DNA from: Pelolinea submarina | GTDB lineage: Bacteria > Chloroflexota > Anaerolineae > Anaerolineales > Anaerolineaceae | DNA length: 64,000 nucleotides | Direction: 5' to 3' | Assembly: GCF_003966975.1 (NCBI RefSeq) | Contig: NZ_AP018437.1 | Coordinates: 744,001-808,000, forward strand | Shown: piece after piece, positions 35,691 through 43,723 of the stretch | How the letters are laid out: every line of letters starts with the position of its first letter | How positions within the stretch are numbered: the stretch's first letter is position 1 | Position numbers and translations under genes: made by a program | Notes under the pieces: generated by a model | Seen by the model: only the letters and a program-made list of their open reading frames with translations | What the model was told of the DNA's origin: nothing | Databases searched by the model: none

Positions 35691-36724
35691 TTCGCCGATT
35701 GAGTGTTGATCTGGCCTTCACGCATCAGGTCGACCATCTGGTTCACCAGGATCAGCTTGCCGGGGCTCAACCATACTGAGCCGTCCGTCAGCGTGATTTC
35801 CTGGATGTCGCCAACCTGGAAGGTGGCGCTGATGGTCCTGCCGCCGATGCCGGCTACCAGATCTCCCCAAATTTCACGCAGGGGTGTGATGGCATCCATG
35901 TAAACGGAAGCTGCCCAGCGTGAACGGCCTTCTTCGGTAACCTGCTGGTTGCTGATGATGGCCACATCCTGGCTGGATAGATAAGATAGCAGCTGCGGGC
36001 TGACAGCTTCGCGTGCGATGTAAACCACGTTGACTTTGCTCTGGTTGATCTGATCGAAAACGGCCTGCCAGATTTCTGGCGTGCTGGCCGCGGTTTGTTC
36101 GGCAATTACCGGGTAGGCATTGAGCGGGGTGATTACGGCGGAGCAGATACCGCAGTAGTAACTGACGCCGTTCTTGAAGGCGGTGTTCATCTGGGCATCT
36201 TCGGACGCCAGCAGCGCGCCAACACGGAAATTAGGCGCGGTGATGGCTGCAATGTAACCGGCCAGGAAAGCGGTGCCGGTGGTATCTTCATGGATGAGGG
36301 TAACGTTGGCCGGCGGCGTCCAATCCAGGTCGCTGATGGCCACGAATTGCGTGCCGCTCGCGCCGGCTGCCAGGGTGCCCAGGTTATCCGGGTGATGCAA
36401 AAAGACCAGCACCTTGATATCGGCTGTGAGCGTTTCCGCGCTGATATCCTGACGGGTTTCAAATTCCAACCCGGAGGACGTGGCCAGCTCGGCCAGCAGG
36501 TTTTGGGCCTGGGTGGCGGTTTCGGCGTTGTCGTCGGGGCTGATAATCAGCACCGCGCGGTCGGGCGGCAGGGGAGTGGCCGTGGGCTGTTCAACAATCG
36601 GCACGGCTTCCGTCTCCTGGACTGCCTGTTCGGCTTTCGAACCGCAGCTTGCGGCTGACAGTGCGAAAAGGGAAATTAAGAAAAGGGTGGGGATTAATTT
36701 TCTTGGATTGGTTTTTAATAACAT
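35687..36724 (-). CDS. BMP-family (PnrA-like) ligand-binding lipoprotein
   Basis: A 345-residue lipoprotein. The signal ends in the lipobox LSAASC (Cys about 27), followed by a Thr/Pro/Glu-rich linker. It contains a periplasmic-binding-protein fold like that of the basic membrane protein/purine nucleoside-binding (PnrA) group: VLFLHHPDNLGTLAAGASGTQFVAIS, TAFLAGYIAAI and RVGALLASED, then a domain with FDQINQSKVNVVYIAREAVSP. Such proteins bind nucleosides or small ligands for an ABC transporter. No transporter genes lie next to it, so it may be an orphan receptor or sensor. It is divergent from the phosphohexomutase gene and shares its upstream region. Confidence 0.8.
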   Translation of the reverse strand: MLLKTNPRKLIPTLFLISLFALSAASCGSKAEQAVQETEAVPIVEQPTATPLPPDRAVLIISPDDNAETATQAQNLLAELATSSGLEFETRQDISAETLTADIKVLVFLHHPDNLGTLAAGASGTQFVAISDLDWTPPANVTLIHEDTTGTAFLAGYIAAITAPNFRVGALLASEDAQMNTAFKNGVSYYCGICSAVITPLNAYPVIAEQTAASTPEIWQAVFDQINQSKVNVVYIAREAVSPQLLSYLSSQDVAIISNQQVTEEGRSRWAASVYMDAITPLREIWGDLVAGIGGRTISATFQVGDIQEITLTDGSVWLSPGKLILVNQMVDLMREGQINTQSAN

Positions 36725-36733
36725 AAGCGTAAT

Positions 36734-36763
36734 TTTACACTAAGATGGCCATTGGGTTATAAT
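36734..36763 (+). promoter_or_regulatory. Promoter of the phosphohexomutase gene
   Basis: TTTACA (36734-36739), an 18-base spacer, then TATAAT (36758-36763). The predicted transcript begins near 36770, right at an ATG that opens an 11-codon frame (36771-36806). The leader to the mutase start is about 113 bases and contains the perfect palindrome ACCCCTAGGGGT (36834-36845). Confidence 0.7.
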
Positions 36764-36770
36764 AGCGGGC

Positions 36771-36806
36771 ATGTGTTCGCATTTCGCGAGGGCTTTTTTG
36801 AAATAA
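36771..36806 (+). CDS. Possible 11-residue leader peptide
   Basis: ATG-TGT-TCG-CAT-TTC-GCG-AGG-GCT-TTT-TTG-AAA-TAA begins seven bases after the TATAAT box and would be translated from the very 5' end of the transcript. The leader then has two CCCC tracts competing for one GGGG before the mutase ribosome site. This could be an attenuator; it could also be chance. No repeated regulatory codon is seen. Confidence 0.25.
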   Translation: MCSHFARAFLK

Positions 36807-36883
36807 AGGGATTTTTAACAGACCCCAAGGTTGACCCCTAGGGGTTTATTTTGCTTAAAATTACTTTTGGTAAGGAGAAAAAT

Positions 36884-38344
36884 ATGCCCATTAACTTTGG
36901 CACCGACGGTTGGCGAGCCGTCATTTCAGACACTTTTACATTTCACAACCTTAGAATGGTCACTCAAGCCATTGCCGACGCGGTCAATTCGGAAGGCTGG
37001 CTTAACGGACTGGAAATCGATCCGCCGCCGGACCCCAAATTAATGGTGGTTGGTTTTGACACGCGCTTCCTTTCGGACCGCTACGCGCGCGAAGCCGCGC
37101 GTGTGCTGGCCGCCAACGGTTTTAAAGTACTGTTGTGCCAGGCCGACGCGCCCACCCCGGTGGTGTCTTACACCATCAAGAACCTGCACGCCATCGGCGG
37201 TATCATGATCACCGCTTCGCACAACGCGCCGCGCTACAACGGCGTCAAGCTGAAAGCCGCTTACGGCGGTTCGGCGCTGCCGGAACTGTGCCGCAAGGTG
37301 GAAGTTTACCTGAACGACAACGAGTCCCAGGGCCGCGGCCCCAACCTGATCGATTACGACATCGCGCGCCAGGAAGGCCTGATCACGCGCTTCAACCCCA
37401 TTCCCGAATATCACGCGCACTTGCGCAAACTGATCAACTTTGATGTGATCGCCGAGAATCCTCAATACATCGTGGTGGATTCCATGTACGGCGCGGGACG
37501 CGGCGTGATCCGCGGGCTGCTGGAAGGCACCGGCTGCGAGATCCACGAGATCCGCAACGAGATGAATCCCGGTTTTGGCGGCGTGCATCCTGAACCGATT
37601 GGCCAGTACTTGAGCGCGCTTTCCGGCGCCATCTGCATGGGCAAAGGCAGCCTGGGCCTGGCCACGGACGGCGACGCGGACCGCATCGGCGCCATGGACG
37701 AACGCGGCGTATTCGTTGACCCGCACAAGATTATCGCGCTTTCCCTGCAATACCTGGCCGAAAAACGCGGCTTGAAAGGCTCGGTGGTGCGCACCGTTTC
37801 CACCACCCGCATGGTCGATTTGCTGGCCGCGCGCTATGGCTTGACCGTACACGAGACTCCAGTGGGCTTCAACCATATTGCCGAATATATGCTCAAGGAG
37901 CCGGTCTTGATTGGCGGCGAGGAATCGGGCGGCATTTCCTTCCTGGGGCACATTCCCGAAGGCGACGGCATCATCATGGGCCTGCTGCTGACGGAAATCG
38001 TGGCCGAATCGGGCGTGACCCTTTCCGAACTGGTAGCCAACCTGCTGGCGGACGTCGGCCCGGCGGTTTATGCCCGCCGCGACCAGCGCCTGAAGCGGCC
38101 GGTAGCCAAAGAGAAAATGGTGGATATCCTCATCAACGATGCTCCGAAAGAAATCGGTGGGCAGAAGGTGAATGAAGTGTCCACCAAAGATGGCGTCAAA
38201 TACATCCTGGATGACAACTCCTGGCTGCTGATTCGCCCCTCGGGCACCGAACCGGTGCTGCGCGTTTACGCGGAAGGGCGTACAGACGATATGCTGCAAG
38301 CCCTGCTGGCTTACGGCGAAAAAGTCGCCACCTCGGTCGTCTAA
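36884..38344 (+). CDS. Phosphoglucomutase/phosphomannomutase family protein
   Basis: A 486-residue alpha-D-phosphohexomutase that interconverts hexose 1- and 6-phosphates and feeds nucleotide-sugar synthesis. The catalytic serine lies in MITASHNAPRYNG (S112). The Mg2+ loop is LATDGDADRIGAMDE (about 265-280). The sugar-recognition loop is GGEESGGISFLGHIPEGDG, and the phosphate-binding end is LLIRPSGTEPVLRVYAEG. Thus all four domains of the family are intact. The start at 36884 (MPINFGTDGWRA) follows TAAGGAG. Whether glucose or mannose phosphate is preferred cannot be decided. It is transcribed alone and ends at an intrinsic terminator. Confidence 0.93.
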   Translation: MPINFGTDGWRAVISDTFTFHNLRMVTQAIADAVNSEGWLNGLEIDPPPDPKLMVVGFDTRFLSDRYAREAARVLAANGFKVLLCQADAPTPVVSYTIKNLHAIGGIMITASHNAPRYNGVKLKAAYGGSALPELCRKVEVYLNDNESQGRGPNLIDYDIARQEGLITRFNPIPEYHAHLRKLINFDVIAENPQYIVVDSMYGAGRGVIRGLLEGTGCEIHEIRNEMNPGFGGVHPEPIGQYLSALSGAICMGKGSLGLATDGDADRIGAMDERGVFVDPHKIIALSLQYLAEKRGLKGSVVRTVSTTRMVDLLAARYGLTVHETPVGFNHIAEYMLKEPVLIGGEESGGISFLGHIPEGDGIIMGLLLTEIVAESGVTLSELVANLLADVGPAVYARRDQRLKRPVAKEKMVDILINDAPKEIGGQKVNEVSTKDGVKYILDDNSWLLIRPSGTEPVLRVYAEGRTDDMLQALLAYGEKVATSVV

Positions 38345-38365
38345 AATCATTATCTGAAAAATGAG

Positions 38366-38394
38366 AACTCCCGCTGATCCGGCGGGAGTTTTTG
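38366..38394 (+). terminator. Intrinsic terminator of the phosphohexomutase gene
   Basis: AACTCCCGC pairs with GCGGGAGTT around a short loop, followed by TTT. A short cacgaaatacacaaaatacacg direct-repeat fragment, of a type often dispersed in environmental genomes, follows at 38400-38425. Confidence 0.85.
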
Positions 38395-38459
38395 ATTAAC
38401 CACGAAATACACAAAATACACGAAAAAAGTTCGGGGCGTGGGATCGATTTGAACTTTGT

Positions 38460-39242
38460 TCAGTCGGTGTTCTTTTTATTCATCACATCGTAGAATTCAT
38501 CGATGATATCCAGAAAATCCTGCGGCAGGCGCTTGCGGGTTTCATCGATAATTTCAGCTGGAATTTCTTTGTAATATGCCTCCGCCAATGCCCCGGCAAT
38601 GCAGGCCAGCGTGTCGGCGTCGCCGCCCAGTGAAACCGCGTTGCGCACGGCGCTTTCATAATCGATTGAATCCAGAAAAGCGATGAAAGCGGGCGGCACA
38701 GTACCCTGGCAGGTAATGGTGAACCGATAAGTGGGTTGGATCTCCCCCATGTGCGGCTGCAAATTATAGCCGAACCATCTGAATATTTCCTGTCGGATGA
38801 TTTCCTTGCTGTTGCCCTGGCGGGCCAGGAAAATACCCATCGAGACTGCCTGAGAGCCTTTGATACCCTCGCTGTGATTATGAGTGACGGCAGAGCATTT
38901 TCGGGCCGTCTTTAGAATAGTGGATTCATCGTCCAACAGGAAACCGATGGGACTGGTACGCATGGCACAACCGTTGCCCCAGGATTTATATGGCTCCAGC
39001 GTGTCGGTCAGCATCCAGTTGTAGAAGGAGCCGCCGTAACCGGCATCCGGGTAACGACGGCCATATGCCTTGAGCGTTTGCGCGAAATCGAGATTGTGCA
39101 GCATGGCATCCGCCACGGCGACGGTCAGGACGGTATCATCCGTAAAACAGGAACGTTCCGAGAAAAGGGGGAAGCCCTTTTCCTTAAACCCCAAGTACTC
39201 ATATGGAGATCCAATAATATCCCCAGCTATTGCACCGAGCAT
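38460..39242 (-). CDS. ADP-ribosylglycohydrolase family protein
   Basis: A 260-residue all-helical protein of the DraG/ARH family, which removes ADP-ribose from proteins or nucleic acids using two metal ions. The metal motifs are visible at both ends: GDIIGSPYE and CFTDDTVLT (about residues 8-40) and SLGGDADTLACIAGALAEAYY (about 213-233). The length fits DraG. No ADP-ribosyltransferase or toxin gene lies next to it, so the substrate is unclear; a housekeeping ADP-ribose-removing role is the default guess. It is the last gene of the minus-strand run that starts near 53.3 kb. Confidence 0.9.
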   Translation of the reverse strand: MLGAIAGDIIGSPYEYLGFKEKGFPLFSERSCFTDDTVLTVAVADAMLHNLDFAQTLKAYGRRYPDAGYGGSFYNWMLTDTLEPYKSWGNGCAMRTSPIGFLLDDESTILKTARKCSAVTHNHSEGIKGSQAVSMGIFLARQGNSKEIIRQEIFRWFGYNLQPHMGEIQPTYRFTITCQGTVPPAFIAFLDSIDYESAVRNAVSLGGDADTLACIAGALAEAYYKEIPAEIIDETRKRLPQDFLDIIDEFYDVMNKKNTD

Positions 39243-39281
39243 TTAACCCCGCTCTCAATTGTAAAAAATAATTAGTATTAT

Positions 39282-39680
39282 TTATTCAGCCGGTGTTTCC
39301 GTTGCCTGAAATTCTGCGACGCTGGTCAATTGGGCGGCGATGGTGGCCGTCCGTTCCAGGTCCGGGTCAACAGTGGCTGTAACAATCTCCACGGTTTCGG
39401 TGGGGACGACTTCGACAGTGGCAGTAGCGATGTCAACGCTATTATTTTCATTGGTGTAGGCGGGATTCGCGCTAACCGTGAGGATGGCTCTGACGCGGGC
39501 TTCCGCTTCCATATCGGCCAGATATTGGGTGACGTAAAGGAAGCCGAAGAAAAACACAACCAGGATGGTGATAATGAGCAGGATGCGCGCGATAGGGCTC
39601 TTGCGCCTGGTCTTGCGAACGTTGGTATTGTCTTCTTCTAAAATTTCCTGTAAGGTCTCGTCAGTTTTTCTATTTGGCAT
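39282..39680 (-). CDS. Small single-pass membrane protein, unknown function
   Basis: A 132-residue protein. A charged cytoplasmic N terminus (about 1-28, ending VRKTRRKSPIAR) is followed by one membrane helix (about 29-52, LLIITILVVFFFGFLYVTQYL) and an outside region of about 75 residues rich in Thr, Val, Ala and Glu. No catalytic motif or known domain is seen. It follows the zinc-ribbon gene by 38 bases on the same strand, so the pair may be co-transcribed. GAGGGAAAG stands before the ATG. Confidence 0.75.
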   Translation of the reverse strand: MPNRKTDETLQEILEEDNTNVRKTRRKSPIARILLIITILVVFFFGFLYVTQYLADMEAEARVRAILTVSANPAYTNENNSVDIATATVEVVPTETVEIVTATVDPDLERTATIAAQLTSVAEFQATETPAE

Positions 39681-39718
39681 CTTTCCCTCGATTTATGAAT
39701 CCCATCAATATTTTATTT

Positions 39719-40279
39719 TCAATTACCGTTTGAGTCAAACTTGATAAAACCTTCAGGCAGATCATCGGATGTATCGTCCAAAGGAATTTCATCTTCTTCA
39801 TCAATTGTTTTCACCGATTTAGGCTGCGGCGGCTGCGGTTGAACCGATTCCAGCGGCGGCTGCTCCACGGGTTCTTCTTTTACTACAGCAGGCGGCTCTT
39901 TGGGAGGGCGGTGTGTTTCTTTGGGTTCATTCCCGTGTTCCTCTTCAGGCTGCGCATGCGGAGCGGCGCCATTGAAGAGCATCTGCTGCTGCCATTGGTC
40001 GCGGGCTTCCTGGGAAGCACGTTCCTTCTGTTCCTTTTCCCGGATGCGCTGCAGCCATTCGGGTATGTTTTCTTCTTCATTTTGCACGGGTTCCGATGCG
40101 GAGGGCGCTTGCCCGGCCGCTGCTTCCGGATCCGGATAATCATCCTCCTGCTGGTCGGCAGGCTGATCGCCGCTGCGCAACTCGGTTTGGCAATACCAGC
40201 ACTTCACTGCCTCGGGCAGGTTGGGCCTCCCGCAGTTGGTACAAATAATTTCCTGGGTATCTTCAGATTGAATGGTCAT
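39719..40279 (-). CDS. Zinc-ribbon protein with long disordered tail
   Basis: A 186-residue protein. The N terminus holds one zinc ribbon of the CxxC-x10-CxxC type (ICTNCGRPN...VKCWYCQTEL, about residues 12-34). The rest is highly acidic and rich in Pro, Gln and Glu, so probably disordered. It ends with DDLPEGFIKFDSNG. Such small zinc-ribbon proteins are widespread and usually without assigned function; protein-protein or nucleic-acid contact is possible. It lies between the last glycosyltransferase gene and a small membrane-protein gene on the same strand. Confidence 0.8.
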   Translation of the reverse strand: MTIQSEDTQEIICTNCGRPNLPEAVKCWYCQTELRSGDQPADQQEDDYPDPEAAAGQAPSASEPVQNEEENIPEWLQRIREKEQKERASQEARDQWQQQMLFNGAAPHAQPEEEHGNEPKETHRPPKEPPAVVKEEPVEQPPLESVQPQPPQPKSVKTIDEEDEIPLDDTSDDLPEGFIKFDSNGN

Positions 40280-40354
40280 ACGTCAGTGATTTTTCACAGT
40301 ATAGCATAAATCTTTATGGCGCTCTGCGTAAGTGTTGTTTTTATTAATCCGCTG

Positions 40355-41464
40355 TTATTTTTTGATAAATCGCGCCATGAAATCCAGGCGCTGCTGTTCC
40401 TTAACGCGGCTGTCAATCCTGTCGCACACCAGTTCGCGCGGAATGCGCTTGCCCTGTACACGCAACAGGAAGTCGTGAATTTCGGCGGCCTGCGCATGCA
40501 CGTTGTCCTCGGTGTTGGGGATGTGCAGGATCAGGTCGCTGTCCAAACTGTCCAGGTCGGTGTCGCGGAAGGGCAGGATGCAGGGGATGCCGCGGCTGGC
40601 GTAATCGCGCACCTTGAGGGGCGAGGCTTCGTTCAGACCGGCGCGGTGCAATGCCAGCGTGCCGATGGCCGCGTCGGCCTGCGCCAGAATGCGGTCGCAT
40701 TCCGCGCCGATCCGGTAGCCGTGCAGCACCAGGTTGACCGGCAGTTCCGCAATGCCTTCGATATGGTCATAGCCGATCACGTCAATGACGATGTCGGGGT
40801 AGGTTTTAGCTAAAAAAAACAGCTTTTCCACGCCATGCCAGGCAAAGCCGGGCGTGCCGATGAAGGCCAGGTGCGGGCGATCGTTATGCGGGGCGGGCAG
40901 GGGGGGCACGGCATCCAGCTCGATGCTGTTGCTGACCACCAGGCCGGGTTTATGAAAGCGCTGGAACTCCTCCAACTCGGCCAGTTCGTGCGTGGCGTAG
41001 ACGATGCCGCAGGCGCCGCTTAGGGTGATACCGCGCGTCAGCCGGTTGTAGCTGCTCATAACGCCGCCCAGCAGTTTGTGTTCTTCCAGGTCGTTGGTAT
41101 TGATCTCTACCACGCTTGGCGCCAGGCGCAGCAGGCGCTGCAGCGGGTAAACGTACATGGCCCAGCGCAGGTAGATGACGTCCGGCTGGTAGGTACGCAC
41201 CGCGCTGATCAGCTTTTTCAGGGCGGCCATACGCGACAGTTCAGTAGGCAGCAGCCCGGTCGCGCCGGAATGACCGGAATGGATGGAATAAGGGAAGCGC
41301 TGCCCTTCCACCAGGGTGGAGGTGTCCTCGGGCAGGTGCAGGTGCGAGAAGAACTCGGCCTCATGGCCCAACTCGCGCCAGGCGGACAATTGGCGCTGCA
41401 TCTTCTTGCCGACACCGCTGGTCAGGCTGCGCGGCCAGTGTAGGGAAACGGAAGCGATGCGCAT
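40355..41464 (-). CDS. Glycosyltransferase, GT4-like
   Basis: A 369-residue GT-B fold enzyme. The N-terminal part begins MRIASVSLHWPRSLTSGVGKKMQRQLSAWRELGHEAEFF and the C-terminal sugar-nucleotide domain includes HLAFIGTPGFAWHGVEKLFFLAKTYP and EASPLKVRDYASRGIPCILP, the E-x7-E-like region of retaining GT4 enzymes. The start at 41464 follows the preceding gene's stop by one base (TAAGATG), a translational coupling that excludes the longer reading from 41503. It is the last enzyme of the polysaccharide cluster. The donor and acceptor sugars are unknown. Confidence 0.85.
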   Translation of the reverse strand: MRIASVSLHWPRSLTSGVGKKMQRQLSAWRELGHEAEFFSHLHLPEDTSTLVEGQRFPYSIHSGHSGATGLLPTELSRMAALKKLISAVRTYQPDVIYLRWAMYVYPLQRLLRLAPSVVEINTNDLEEHKLLGGVMSSYNRLTRGITLSGACGIVYATHELAELEEFQRFHKPGLVVSNSIELDAVPPLPAPHNDRPHLAFIGTPGFAWHGVEKLFFLAKTYPDIVIDVIGYDHIEGIAELPVNLVLHGYRIGAECDRILAQADAAIGTLALHRAGLNEASPLKVRDYASRGIPCILPFRDTDLDSLDSDLILHIPNTEDNVHAQAAEIHDFLLRVQGKRIPRELVCDRIDSRVKEQQRLDFMARFIKK

Positions 41465-41465
41465 C

Positions 41466-42593
41466 TTAAGCGGCCGCCTCCGCCAGGATTTTCTCGTAAT
41501 CATCGATGGCCTTAGTCAGGTCGAAGCGCTGCGCGTGCGCGCGGCTGGCGGCGCGGGCGTTCCTGAGCAGGCTTTTGTCGCTCAACAGCCGCCGCAGGGC
41601 ATCGGCGTAACCTTCCACGTCACCGGGCGTCACCAAAAAGCCGTTTCGGTCCCCGTCGATGTAGTCCGGGCAGGAGCCGATGTTGCTGAGCACCAATGCC
41701 AACCCCATGGCCAGGCCCTGCAGGCCGGCGATGGGCATTGAATCCAGCAGCGAGGGCATTAGCAAAATGTCGCTTTTAGCCAGCCACTGGTTGACTTCCT
41801 GCGGGCTGACCCATCCGGGCAGTTCGACGCGCTCGCTCAGGCCGGAATGCGCCAGGGATTGCCTGACCTCTTCCATCTGCGGGCCGTCGCCCAGCATGGC
41901 GCACTGCCAATCCAAGTCGCGGATGCGCTCCAGCACGGCGGGTACGGCAATCGCGTTCTTTTCGGGAGAAAAACGCCCGATGTAGAGGATACGCGGAGAT
42001 TTGACCGGGTCGAATGTTCCGGGCCGGCAGGTCTGTGTGTCGATGCCGTTGGGGATGACCTGGATATCGACCGGGTAGTGCTGCAGGGCAAAGCGGCGCG
42101 TTTGCTGACTGACCGAGATGACACGCGCGGCTTTTTTCCAGAAGGGGCGCGTGAAGGGCAGCACCAGGCGGAACCATTTATCCGTCTTTTGGGGTGCGCC
42201 GCCGGGCACGTCGCCGCCGTGGGCGGTGATGACATACGGGACGCGGAACAAGCAGGACAATACGTAAGCGGCCGCGCCGGCCGGCACGGCGAAATGCGCC
42301 TGGATCACGTCGGGTTGAAAGCAGCGCATAATTTTGCTTCCGTGGCCGATGGCTTTCAGGATGAAGCAGGCCATGGTCATGAACCCGGCCCGGTAGGCCT
42401 GCGTGCGGCAGGAGGGCATACGGTCAATGGTCAGATTTCCCTCGACTTCCATACGCGGCAGGTCGCCGTAATGCGCGGTGAGCACGTAAACCTGATGGCC
42501 GCGGGCGGCCAGATGCGTGCAGACATCCGCCACAACCTGTCCGCCGCCCCCGCCGATGGGTGGATATTCGTGGGAGATGACCAATATTTTCAT
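41466..42593 (-). CDS. Glycosyltransferase family 4
   Basis: A 375-residue GT-B enzyme. The N-terminal MKILVISHEYPPIGGGGGQVVADVCTHLAARGH is characteristic of GT4. The C-terminal domain shows RILYIGRFSPEKNAIAVPAVLERI and the SLLDSMPIAGLQGLAMGLALVLSNIG block that binds the nucleotide sugar; the first catalytic Glu of the usual E-x7-E is replaced by Asp (DSMPIAGLQ). It is presumably a step in assembly of the repeat unit on the undecaprenyl carrier. It is coupled to the next glycosyltransferase downstream and follows the GT2 gene by 15 bases. Confidence 0.9.
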   Translation of the reverse strand: MKILVISHEYPPIGGGGGQVVADVCTHLAARGHQVYVLTAHYGDLPRMEVEGNLTIDRMPSCRTQAYRAGFMTMACFILKAIGHGSKIMRCFQPDVIQAHFAVPAGAAAYVLSCLFRVPYVITAHGGDVPGGAPQKTDKWFRLVLPFTRPFWKKAARVISVSQQTRRFALQHYPVDIQVIPNGIDTQTCRPGTFDPVKSPRILYIGRFSPEKNAIAVPAVLERIRDLDWQCAMLGDGPQMEEVRQSLAHSGLSERVELPGWVSPQEVNQWLAKSDILLMPSLLDSMPIAGLQGLAMGLALVLSNIGSCPDYIDGDRNGFLVTPGDVEGYADALRRLLSDKSLLRNARAASRAHAQRFDLTKAIDDYEKILAEAAA

Positions 42594-42608
42594 AAGCTTA
42601 AGCGCTGC

Positions 42609-43580
42609 CTATTTGGCAGATTTCTTGGGCTGGCCGCCCAGAATCTCGCGGATGGTGTAAACCTTCTTGTTCTGGGATTCATGGTAGGTGCGTGCCAGCA
42701 ATTCGGCAATCAAACCCATCAAAATGGACTGGAAGCCCATGATGGCCAGCATAACCGCGATGATGAACAACGGCGAGGCAAAGGGCGAGGGTTTGCTGAC
42801 CATGACCAAACGGCGAATAGCCAGATAGAGCAGGGAAACGAAGCTGACCGAGATCAACCCCAACCCCACACCGCCGAATACGTAAATGGGTTTGCTGGCG
42901 TAACTGGTCAGGAATTTGACTGTGAATAAATCGAGGATAACTTTGAAAGTGCGTTCCAGGCCGTAATTGGCTTTGCCGTACTTGCGCGCGTGGTGGTGCA
43001 CCTTGACCTCGGTGATCTTGGCGCCGATGGAATTGGCATACACCGGGATGAAGCGGTGCATTTCACCGTACAGGCGAAAGCCAGTGATCACTTCGCGGCG
43101 GTAGGCTTTGAGCGTGCAGCCGTAATCGTGCAGGCGCACGCCGGTCACGCTGGAGATCATGCCGTTGGCCAAATGGGAAGGCAGCGTGCGCGTCAGGAAA
43201 GCGTCCTTGCGGTCATAGCGCCAACCGCTGACCACATCATAACCTTCATCGATCTTGGAAAGCATCAGGGGGATATCGGCCGGGTCATTCTGCAAATCGG
43301 CATCCAGTAAAATGATGATGTCGCCTTTGGATTGGTCGATACCGGCGGCGATGGCGGCCGTTTGGCCGAAGTTGCGGCGCAGTACGACCACTTTGATCTG
43401 GTCGGGGTTCTTTTTTACCAGCTCGCGCAGTTTTTCCAGACTGTTATCGCGGCTGCCGTCGTCCACCAGGATCAGCTCCCAGGGCCTTTTGACATCCTTG
43501 AGGGATTGTACAATGGCATCGTACAGCAGGTCGATATTCTTTTCTTCGTTATAGACCGGCACAATAATTGATAAGGTCAT
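42609..43580 (-). CDS. Glycosyltransferase family 2 with C-terminal membrane helices (GtrB/DPM-like)
   Basis: A 323-residue enzyme. The GT-A domain begins TLSIIVPVYNEEKNIDLLYDAI and carries the metal-binding LDADLQNDP (about residues 92-100) and the YGCTLKAYRREV block of polyprenyl-phosphate glycosyltransferases. Two hydrophobic segments follow (about 235-260 and 268-295), as in GtrB and ArnC. It most likely moves a sugar onto undecaprenyl phosphate to make a lipid-linked donor, which the neighbouring polytopic protein could use outside the membrane. GGAGTTGAACG precedes the ATG. Confidence 0.9.
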   Translation of the reverse strand: MTLSIIVPVYNEEKNIDLLYDAIVQSLKDVKRPWELILVDDGSRDNSLEKLRELVKKNPDQIKVVVLRRNFGQTAAIAAGIDQSKGDIIILLDADLQNDPADIPLMLSKIDEGYDVVSGWRYDRKDAFLTRTLPSHLANGMISSVTGVRLHDYGCTLKAYRREVITGFRLYGEMHRFIPVYANSIGAKITEVKVHHHARKYGKANYGLERTFKVILDLFTVKFLTSYASKPIYVFGGVGLGLISVSFVSLLYLAIRRLVMVSKPSPFASPLFIIAVMLAIMGFQSILMGLIAELLARTYHESQNKKVYTIREILGGQPKKSAK

Positions 43581-43723
43581 CGTTCAACTCCTGGATGATC
43601 TGGCCCTGTGAACAAAAAAGCGCCCGGATTTGCGCTGATGAGGGTTCGTTCAAAATTCAAATATCCGCTCCTGTTTGCCAAAATAGCGGGGCTCGGTATG
43701 ACCAAGGATTATAACACGCGCGC

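Noticed and set aside
37040-38350. 436-residue minus-strand frame opposite the phosphohexomutase gene
   Set aside because: Antisense shadow; the plus strand has all catalytic motifs of the mutase.
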